Origin: Pseudomonadota bacterium
GTDB lineage: Bacteria; Pseudomonadota; Gammaproteobacteria; CAMYNG01
NCBI GenBank assembly: GCA_020347585.1
Contig: CP070733.1
Location: forward strand, 233,766-239,048
Length of the DNA: 5,283 nt
Direction: 5' to 3'
Shown here piece by piece: positions 1-5,283 of the stretch. Each line of letters begins with the position of its first letter. Positions within the stretch are counted from its first letter, which is position 1. The translations under genes and the position numbers were made by a program. The notes under the pieces were generated by a model that was not told where the DNA came from, made no database searches, and saw only the letters and a list, made by a program, of their open reading frames with translations.

Positions 1-1
1 C

Positions 2-349
2 GTGCACGGCGCATTTGTCGCGGACCACGAGGTGCACAAGGTTGTTGCGCAACTCAAAGACCGTGCTAAGCCGGCGTATGTCGAGGAGGTGCTGGCCGAT
101 GCCGGGGACACCGACGGCGGGGGCGTCGCCGCCATGGACGATAGCGAGCAGGATCCGCTGTACGATGAGGCGGTGCGCATTGTTACCGAAACGCGCCGTG
201 CGTCGATATCTGGCATCCAGCGCCGTCTCAAGATCGGCTATAACCGCGCCGCGCGCATGGTGGAGGCAATGGAGTATGCGGGCATCGTCGGCCCGCTCGA
301 GTCCAATGGCAGCCGCGACGTGCTGGCCCCACCGCCGCCCGAGGACTGA
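2..349 (+). CDS. ftsK: DNA translocase FtsK, C-terminal fragment (gamma domain)
   Basis: This is the last 115 or so codons of ftsK; the gene begins upstream of the window, and the first codon seen (GTG) is an internal valine, not a start. FtsK is a hexameric septal ATPase that pumps DNA toward dif and activates XerCD recombination for chromosome dimer resolution. The fragment opens with the end of the RecA-like motor ([13 protein letters not shown], fragment residues 3-15). A short acidic and glycine-rich linker follows (about 32-52), then the winged-helix gamma domain (about 53-109). The gamma signature is clear: [19 protein letters not shown] at 68-86, the helix that in this family reads the KOPS polar sequences and contacts XerD. 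The stop lies five bases before the lolA start, so the genes are probably co-transcribed and translationally coupled. The symbol is well supported by the motif and by the lolA-rarA neighbours; a paralogous SpoIIIE-type translocase is less likely. Confidence 0.95.
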   Translation: MHGAFVADHEVHKVVAQLKDRAKPAYVEEVLADAGDTDGGGVAAMDDSEQDPLYDEAVRIVTETRRASISGIQRRLKIGYNRAARMVEAMEYAGIVGPLESNGSRDVLAPPPPED

Positions 350-354
350 GGCCC

Positions 355-987
355 ATGTCAGTAGCGTTACGCACACGCGCGCATCACTCGTTTGTCGGCG
401 CTGTCCTGTTGCTGTGTGCACAGGGTAGCTTCGCCAACCCAGTGGCGGACTACTTCAAGAACGTCGACACCCTGCAAGCGCGGTTTACCCAGGTACTGTT
501 CGATGCGGCCGAGATCCCGACCGAACAGAGCAAGGGCACAATTACGGTGCAGCGCCCCGACCGCTTTCATCTGGAGTACACCGAGCCCTATCACCAGATT
601 TATGTCGCCGACGGGCAACGGCTATGGGCCTACGATGAGGACCTCGAGCAGGTCACAGTCAAGAAGCAGGCCGGCACGCTGGCCAACTCACCGGCGATGT
701 TGCTCAGCAACCCGCAGGGTCTTACCGATAATTACACTGTCACGAAGCTCGAAGGCGCAGGTCCTGACCGTTTCGAACTCACGCCCAAACGCGCCGATTC
801 GAATTTCGAGCGCCTGTTGCTGTCCTTCGCCGACGGCAGGCTGCGTTATATGGAACTGCACGACAGCTTCGGCCAGATGACCCGGCTGGAATTTGAACAA
901 ATGAAGAAAAACCCTCTTGTTGACCCCGAGTTGTTTCGATTCAAACCACCGGCCGGTGTCGACATCATCACCGAAGACAACCTCTAG
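355..987 (+). CDS. lolA: Outer membrane lipoprotein carrier protein LolA
   Basis: LolA is the periplasmic chaperone that takes lipoproteins from the LolCDE ABC transporter in the inner membrane and hands them to LolB at the outer membrane. The 210-residue length is normal for the family. A signal peptide is visible: basic residues near the N-terminus (R6, R8), a hydrophobic core at about 13-22 ([10 protein letters not shown]) and a likely SPase I site after GSFA at residue 27. The mature protein begins [19 protein letters not shown], a typical LolA opening, and later shows the family patterns [15 protein letters not shown] (about 61-75), PAMLLS (113-118) and [16 protein letters not shown] (about 175-190). 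The ATG start is supported by a purine-rich GAGGA at 341-345 inside the ftsK tail, nine bases upstream. No downstream methionine would keep the signal peptide. The recognition rests on the whole pattern plus position; confidence is high. Confidence 0.95.
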   Translation: MSVALRTRAHHSFVGAVLLLCAQGSFANPVADYFKNVDTLQARFTQVLFDAAEIPTEQSKGTITVQRPDRFHLEYTEPYHQIYVADGQRLWAYDEDLEQVTVKKQAGTLANSPAMLLSNPQGLTDNYTVTKLEGAGPDRFELTPKRADSNFERLLLSFADGRLRYMELHDSFGQMTRLEFEQMKKNPLVDPELFRFKPPAGVDIITEDNL

Positions 988-1010
988 GCCGGCAAGCGCG
1001 CCGGTATTTT
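988..1010 (+). promoter_or_regulatory. Hairpin plus short U-tract between lolA and rarA
   Basis: Just after the lolA stop, CCGGC (989-993) can pair with GCCGG (1000-1004) around a six-base loop, followed by TATTTT. It resembles a weak intrinsic terminator or attenuator. The stem is only five GC pairs plus one possible G-U pair, and the T run is interrupted, so readthrough into rarA is expected. The hairpin also occupies most of the rarA leader, where no clear ribosome binding site is seen. Confidence 0.3.
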
Positions 1011-1016
1011 GCCGCG

Positions 1017-2375
1017 ATGACGGATACGCGCGATCTGTTCGCCGAAACGACCGACCAGCCAGTCGAGGACAATGCGTGGCGACCGCTTGCCGACCGCATG
1101 CGCCCATTGGGTCTCGATGACTTTGTCGGCCAGCAGCACCTGCTCGGTCCCGATACGCCGCTGCGTAAGGCGATCGAGGGCGGGCGCCTGCATTCGATGG
1201 TGCTGTGGGGACCGCCGGGTAGCGGCAAAACCACCCTTGCACGCATTATTGCCGGCACCTGCAACGCGCAATTTCTCAGCCTGTCGGCGGTGATGGCCGG
1301 CGTTATGGACATACGCGCGGCAGTGGAACAAGCGCGGCGCGCGCGCGAGGGCCAGTCTCGTGCAACGGTGCTGTTCGTCGACGAGGTGCATCGTTTCAAC
1401 AAGGCACAACAGGATGCGTTTTTGCCCTATGTGGAAGACGGCACCGTCACCTTCATCGGCGCCACCACGGAGAACCCCTCTTTTGAACTGAACAGCGCGC
1501 TGTTGTCGCGGGCCCGGGTTTATGTACTCAAGGCGCTGGGCAAGGAGGACCTGCATGACGTTATAGGCCATGCGCTGACCGATGAGGCGCGCGGCTTGGG
1601 TAAGGACAACCTCGATTGTCCCGCGGCGGTTCGCGATCAGCTCGCCGAGGCGGCCGACGGTGATGCGCGCCGTGCCCTGAACCTGCTCGAGATAGCAGCG
1701 GAACTCGCCCGTGCACGCGGCGAGGGCGCCCACCTTTCCGAGGATCTGATGCGCGAAGTGCTTGGTGCAGGCCACCGGCGTTTCGACAAGGGCGGCGAGT
1801 TGTTCTACGACCAGATCTCCGCGCTGCACAAGTCGGTGCGCGGTTCGGCGCCCGACGCGGCCCTGTACTGGATGGCGCGCATGCTGGACGGTGGCTGCGA
1901 TCCCTTGTATATCGCGCGGCGCGTGGTGCGCATGGCCTCGGAGGACATCGGCAACGCGGACCCGCGTGCGCTGCATTTGGCCCTTGACGCGTGGGAAACC
2001 CAACAACGCCTCGGCAGTCCCGAGGGCGAGCTGGCGGTGGCGCAGGCGATCGTCTATCTGGCGTGCGCGCCCAAGAGCAACGCTGTGTACAAGGCCTTCA
2101 ACAGCGCCATGGGGGACGTTCGTGACGGTGGCACGCTCGAGGTGCCGTTGCACCTGCGCAATGCGCCCACCCGCCTGATGAAGGAACTCGATTACGGCAG
2201 GGACTACCGCTACGTCCACGACGAGCCGGATGCCTACGCCGCCGGCGAAAACTACGTTCCCGAGGGCATGACCGAGAAGCGCTACTACCACCCGGTATCG
2301 CGCGGACTCGAGGCACGCATCGCCGAGCGTCTCAAGGAACTCGCCGAACGCGATCGCAAGGCGCGCAAATCATAG
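1017..2375 (+). CDS. rarA: Replication-associated recombination protein A (RarA/MgsA), AAA+ ATPase
   Basis: RarA (also MgsA; Mgs1/WRNIP1 in eukaryotes) is a clamp-loader-like AAA+ ATPase that acts with SSB at stalled forks and in recombination. The 452-residue length fits the family (E. coli about 447). Domains in order: Walker A GPPGSGKT at 65-72; Walker [21 protein letters not shown] at 118-137; sensor 1 region [10 protein letters not shown] at 150-159; SRAR at 164-167, where the arginine finger should lie; sensor 2 GDARRALN at 215-222. The MgsA-type C-terminal tetramerisation domain follows, with [14 protein letters not shown] (272-285) and [12 protein letters not shown] (307-318). All ATPase residues are present. 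The ATG has no obvious Shine-Dalgarno sequence, but no upstream in-frame start exists after the lolA stop, and the next residues ([10 protein letters not shown]) are already conserved. It probably belongs to the ftsK-lolA transcript. The gene is followed by a 120-base gap before serS. Confidence 0.97.
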   Translation: MTDTRDLFAETTDQPVEDNAWRPLADRMRPLGLDDFVGQQHLLGPDTPLRKAIEGGRLHSMVLWGPPGSGKTTLARIIAGTCNAQFLSLSAVMAGVMDIRAAVEQARRAREGQSRATVLFVDEVHRFNKAQQDAFLPYVEDGTVTFIGATTENPSFELNSALLSRARVYVLKALGKEDLHDVIGHALTDEARGLGKDNLDCPAAVRDQLAEAADGDARRALNLLEIAAELARARGEGAHLSEDLMREVLGAGHRRFDKGGELFYDQISALHKSVRGSAPDAALYWMARMLDGGCDPLYIARRVVRMASEDIGNADPRALHLALDAWETQQRLGSPEGELAVAQAIVYLACAPKSNAVYKAFNSAMGDVRDGGTLEVPLHLRNAPTRLMKELDYGRDYRYVHDEPDAYAAGENYVPEGMTEKRYYHPVSRGLEARIAERLKELAERDRKARKS

Positions 2376-2404
2376 TATGGCCGCCCGTCGGGCAGCGCGG
2401 TGCA

Positions 2405-3958
<1,554 letters not shown>

Positions 3959-3980
3959 CTGACTGCACCCTATAAATAAA

Positions 3981-4010
3981 GAAAAGCCCCGGCTTGCACC
4001 GGGGCTTTTT
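3981..4010. terminator. Strong rho-independent terminator, possibly bidirectional
   Basis: AAAAGCCCCGG (3982-3992) pairs perfectly with CCGGGGCTTTT (3999-4009) around the six-base loop CTTGCA, giving an 11-pair stem with a seven-pair GC core. On the - strand it follows the yccA-like gene by about 40 bases and ends in TTTTC then TTTATTTA, so it should terminate that transcript. On the + strand it ends in TTTTT and could catch readthrough from serS. It lies about 25 bases upstream of the small membrane protein gene, which may therefore depend on readthrough or a weak promoter in the AT-rich stretch 3971-3980. Confidence 0.85.
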
Positions 4011-4051
4011 CATTACTGAACCTGTGAATTGTTGGGTTGGCGAAGCCTGCG

Positions 4052-4738
4052 TCAGTCGTTGCTGCCAAAGGCGCCGAGCAAGTGCAGCAGGTTCTGGAAC
4101 AGGATGTGGATATCCAGATACAGCGCCACGGTCGCCATGATGTAGTTGCGCTCGCCACCGTGAATAATGCGGCTGGTATCAAACAGGATAAACCCGCTCA
4201 TCAGCAACACCAGCACCGCGGAGATAGCCAACTGTGCCGCCGGCACTGCGATGCCAAAAAAGCCAAGCACTAGCACAGCCAGGATGCCGAGCAGAACCAC
4301 AAACATACCCACGAACAGCATGCCGCCCAGGAAGCTGAAGTCCTTGCGGGTGGTCAGCGCGTAGCCCGACAGGCCGAGGAACACCAGCCCGGTGCCACCC
4401 AATGCCGTCATGATCAGCGAGCTGCCGCCCGGCATCGCCAGGTAGTAGCTGAGCATCGGGCCGAGGCCAAAGCCAAGCAGGCCGGTAAACAGGAAAACCA
4501 CCGGAATGCCCGCTGCTGAGTTGGCAACCCGAGGCAATACGAACCAAACGAGCGCAAAGGCCACCAACGTGCTGATGAGGCCGGCGCCGTGGCCGACGCC
4601 CATGACAACCGACACAGCGGCCGCTGCGGCGCTAAACAGCAGCGTCATTGACAGCAGTGCATAGGTGTTGCGCAAGACCTTGTTGGTCGCCAGTACCGAT
4701 TCCGCCGGCTGGCGAATGGCGCGTTCATTCAATGCCAT
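4052..4738 (-). CDS. Bax inhibitor-1/YccA family inner membrane protein
   Basis: This is a 228-residue polytopic membrane protein of the BI-1/YccA (UPF0005, TMBIM) family; E. coli YccA is about 219 residues. In E. coli, YccA binds and modulates the FtsH protease; other bacterial family members act as pH-sensitive calcium leak channels. Hydrophobic segments lie at about 25-47, 52-70, 76-98, 107-127, 136-160 and 165-186, with a C-terminal amphipathic or re-entrant segment at about 200-222. Family landmarks are FSFLGGMLFVG (134-144), SGFILFDTSRIIHGGERNYI (181-200) and LYLDIHILFQNLLHLLG (206-222). The conserved acidic residues D187 and D209 are those implicated in pH sensing. The start is well fixed: AGGAGG (minus-strand bases 4751-4746) sits seven bases before the ATG. 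It faces away from the tRNA-Ser fragments and ends before the strong terminator. The symbol yccA would be reasonable, but paralogues such as YbhL exist, so it is left blank. Confidence 0.93.
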   Translation of the reverse strand: MALNERAIRQPAESVLATNKVLRNTYALLSMTLLFSAAAAAVSVVMGVGHGAGLISTLVAFALVWFVLPRVANSAAGIPVVFLFTGLLGFGLGPMLSYYLAMPGGSSLIMTALGGTGLVFLGLSGYALTTRKDFSFLGGMLFVGMFVVLLGILAVLVLGFFGIAVPAAQLAISAVLVLLMSGFILFDTSRIIHGGERNYIMATVALYLDIHILFQNLLHLLGAFGSND

Positions 4739-4784
4739 GGATACTCCTCCTAATTGGGCATTTCTCGACTAAAACGGTTAGACA

Positions 4785-4886
4785 AAGGATACCGTCTTGG
4801 TTCCGAATATCAAGCTCGAAATGGGATATTGGGCCTGCCGCCACGAATCTCAAGCTGGCGGTTTGTAGGGACTTTTCGGTATCCTT
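4785..4886. repeat. 10-base inverted repeat enclosing two small hairpins
   Basis: AAGGATACCG (4785-4794) and its exact reverse complement CGGTATCCTT (4877-4886) face each other 82 bases apart in the gap between the yccA-like gene and the first tRNA-Ser fragment. Each contains TATCCT reading outward, so they may simply be matching -10 boxes of two divergent promoters; the + strand copy sits 10 bases before the tRNA-Ser 5' end, with a GC-rich discriminator typical of stable RNA promoters but no good -35. Between them are two short hairpins: AATATC/GATATT (4806-4811 with 4825-4830) and CCGCCA/TGGCGG (4838-4843 with 4856-4861). The related 14-base strings GAATATCAAGCTCG (4805-4818) and GAATCTCAAGCTGG (4845-4858) differ at two positions. 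Confidence 0.4.
4786..4813 (-). promoter_or_regulatory. Candidate sigma70 promoter for the yccA-like gene
   Basis: Read on the - strand, TTGATA (bases 4813-4808) matches the -35 consensus at five of six positions. TATCCT (4791-4786) matches the -10 consensus at four of six, with a 16-base spacer. Transcription would start near 4779, giving a leader of about 40 bases with the strong ribosome binding site. The -35 box lies in the arm of a possible small hairpin (AATATC 4806-4811 with GATATT 4825-4830). Confidence 0.4.
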
Positions 4887-4895
4887 GCCGGCTCC

Positions 4896-4917
4896 GGAGA
4901 GGTGGCTGAGTGGTTGA
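4896..4917 (+). pseudogene. tRNA-Ser fragment 1 (acceptor strand and part of D-arm only)
   Basis: GGAGAGG, T, then GGCTGAGTGGT matches positions 1 to about 20 of gammaproteobacterial tRNA-Ser genes as I know them. After TGA (4917) the sequence leaves the tRNA pattern and enters an unrelated hairpin: no D-stem closing strand, anticodon, T-arm or 3' acceptor (CCTCTCC) follows. It is therefore a 5' stub, not a gene. Its location downstream of a BI-1 family gene matches where I recall tRNA-Ser in Pseudomonas, so this may be the ancestral position. Confidence 0.65.
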
Positions 4918-5013
4918 CAATTTTGTCGGGAACAAAATTGGACAGCCGAAGGCTGGCCCCGAGAGGGGCGAGTCCCAGGGATGGGACGAGCAAAGCGGCG
5001 GGTAGAGCCGCTT
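4918..5013 (+). other. Array of five consecutive stem-loops (structured RNA or element remnant)
   Basis: Five perfect hairpins follow one another with only 0 to 5 bases between them. H1: CAATTTTGT/ACAAAATTG (4918-4926 with 4932-4940, loop CGGGA). H2: CAGCC/GGCTG (4943-4947 with 4951-4955, loop GAA). H3: GCCCC/GGGGC (4956-4960 with 4965-4969, loop GAGA). H4: GTCCCA/TGGGAC (4972-4977 with 4982-4987, loop GGGA). H5: AAGCGGC/GCCGCTT (4993-4999 with 5007-5013, loop GGGTAGA). H3 and H4 have GNRA tetraloops. No ribosome binding site or credible coding frame covers it. It may be a small non-coding RNA, a structured end of a mobile element, or a REP-like intergenic repeat; I cannot assign a known family. 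Confidence 0.6.
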
Positions 5014-5075
5014 GAGACCGATAACGCGAGTGTAACCTCGAGAGCGGCACTTGCAGAATTCGCGGTTTCGAATAC

Positions 5076-5114
5076 GGAGAGGTGGCTGAGTGGTCGAAAG
5101 CGGCGGTCTTGAAA
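5076..5114 (+). pseudogene. tRNA-Ser(UGA) fragment 2 (5' half through the anticodon loop)
   Basis: The sequence reads as the 5' half of tRNA-Ser: acceptor GGAGAGG (5076-5082), D-stem GCT/AGC around GAGTGGTCGAA, base 26 G, anticodon stem GCGGT and loop CTTGAAA (5108-5114) with anticodon TGA, which reads UCA serine codons. Directly after the loop, ACCGC is expected to close the anticodon stem but TTCGC is found, leaving a T-T mismatch and a G-T pair. Beyond this there is no T-arm GGTTCGAATCC and no 3' acceptor CCTCTCC before the window ends, whereas an intact gene would end near 5165. It is thus a truncated copy, unless the 3' half lies beyond the window. Confidence 0.7.
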
Positions 5115-5116
5115 TT

Positions 5117-5139
5117 CGCTATCGCTGATACCGGTAGCG
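5117..5139 (+). other. Stem-loop directly after the tRNA-Ser fragment
   Basis: CGCTATCG (5117-5124) pairs with CGGTAGCG (5132-5139) over eight positions, one of them a G-U pair, around the loop CTGATAC. It begins two bases after the point where the tRNA sequence is lost. It could be the degenerate long variable arm of the tRNA or the end structure of an inserted element; the arm is longer and placed earlier than a normal tRNA-Ser variable arm. Confidence 0.45.
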
Positions 5140-5232
5140 CCCGCTTCGTCCCCGGTAGTACCTAAAATCAAAGAGATAGCGGAGTTAACTTCTCGAATAC
5201 CCCCTGGTGGTTCCAGTCAGTATTGAGCGGTT

Positions 5233-5255
5233 CGGTTACAAATCCGGTTACAAAA
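5233..5255 (+). repeat. Two direct repeats of CGGTTACAAA with 12-base period
   Basis: CGGTTACAAA occurs at 5233-5242 and again at 5245-5254, two bases apart. The core GGTTACA also occurs once inverted at 5031-5037 (TGTAACC), between the two tRNA fragments. Closely spaced short direct repeats beside a tRNA are typical of arm-type binding sites of tyrosine integrases, but no integrase gene is in the window, so that role is inference. Confidence 0.45.
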
Positions 5256-5283
5256 CTGCGCCTAGTGAGAATGCAAGACGAAG

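Larger units (their letters stand above)
4895..5094 (+). repeat. 20-base direct repeat, 180 bases apart, from a tRNA-Ser 5' end
   Basis: Bases 4895-4914 and 5075-5094 are identical over 20 bases (CGGAGAGG followed by TGGCTGAGTGGT). Apart from the leading C, the repeat is the acceptor strand and D-arm of a tRNA-Ser. The next bases differ (TGACAA against CGAAAG), so identity ends sharply on the right. Upstream of the leading C the two copies also diverge (GGCTC against GAATA). This is what an attachment-site or insertion duplication would look like; a tandem duplication whose units later diverged is an alternative. Confidence 0.8.
4739..5283. other. 545-base region without a convincing protein gene
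   Basis: Beyond the yccA-like promoter, the inverted repeat, two tRNA-Ser 5' fragments, the stem-loop array and the GGTTACAAA repeats described separately, I see no protein gene. Open frames here lack ribosome binding sites and family resemblance. An ATG at 5271 with four codons before the window edge could begin a downstream gene, but too little is visible to judge. The stretch 5140-5232 holds nothing I can assign. Confidence 0.6.

Noticed and set aside
984..2291. A 435-codon open frame on the - strand, antisense to nearly all of rarA
   Set aside because: It has no recognisable domain and lies opposite an unmistakable RarA. Long antisense frames are common in GC-rich genes.
4895..5094. A CRISPR array or tandem repeat
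   Set aside because: Only two repeat copies 180 bases apart, with tRNA identity and a structured spacer, which does not fit CRISPR spacing.
5076..5165. A complete functional tRNA-Ser at the second copy
   Set aside because: The anticodon stem does not close properly, and there is no T-arm and no 3' strand pairing with GGAGAGG.
4725..5171. A 148-codon - strand frame across the tRNA fragments, with PLSHLS appearing twice
   Set aside because: The repeated PLSHLS is simply the antisense reading of the duplicated tRNA D-arm. The frame also overlaps the start and ribosome binding site of the yccA-like gene.
5115..5283. A group I intron in the tRNA anticodon loop
   Set aside because: The position would suit one, but I see no convincing internal guide pairing with the 5' exon and no conserved group I core in the visible 169 bases. 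It cannot be excluded beyond the window.
5271..5283. Start of a new gene at ATG 5271
   Set aside because: Only four codons are visible and the upstream bases give no clear ribosome binding site.

Overview
The window looks like a chromosomal stretch of a GC-rich gammaproteobacterium. The gene order ftsK-lolA-rarA-serS is a conserved gammaproteobacterial cluster, and the proteins read like their Escherichia coli and Pseudomonas counterparts. From memory, Pseudomonas also has a YccA-type Bax inhibitor-1 gene and a tRNA-Ser gene a little beyond serS, so the right side here looks like a compacted version of that layout. Genus and species cannot be decided from the sequence alone.

Layout. Bases 2-349 are the 3' end of ftsK (gamma domain). 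Five bases later comes lolA (355-987), then rarA (1017-2375), all on the + strand and probably co-transcribed. A 120-base gap with a candidate sigma70 promoter and a perfect 14-base palindrome precedes serS (2496-3773). On the - strand, a 62-residue two-helix membrane protein (3958-3770) runs into serS tail to tail, and the two stop codons share one CTAG. A strong terminator hairpin (3981-4010) separates it from a YccA/Bax inhibitor-1 membrane protein gene (4738-4052, - strand).

The last 545 bases (4739-5283) hold no convincing protein gene and are the unusual part. They contain the divergent promoter region of the yccA-like gene and two 5' fragments of a tRNA-Ser(UGA) gene exactly 180 bases apart. 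Between the fragments lies a run of five back-to-back stem-loops. The second fragment stops matching tRNA right after the anticodon loop and is followed by another hairpin and a pair of 10-base direct repeats. No matching 3' half of the tRNA is visible. This looks like a tRNA locus disrupted by mobile-element integration or rearrangement, but no recombinase gene lies inside the window.

How the genes fit together. FtsK translocates chromosome ends at division, LolA carries lipoproteins across the periplasm, RarA acts at stalled replication forks, and SerS charges tRNA-Ser. The yccA-like protein belongs to a family linked to control of the FtsH membrane protease. The most interesting lead is the tRNA-Ser fragment and stem-loop region; the rest is ordinary core genome.
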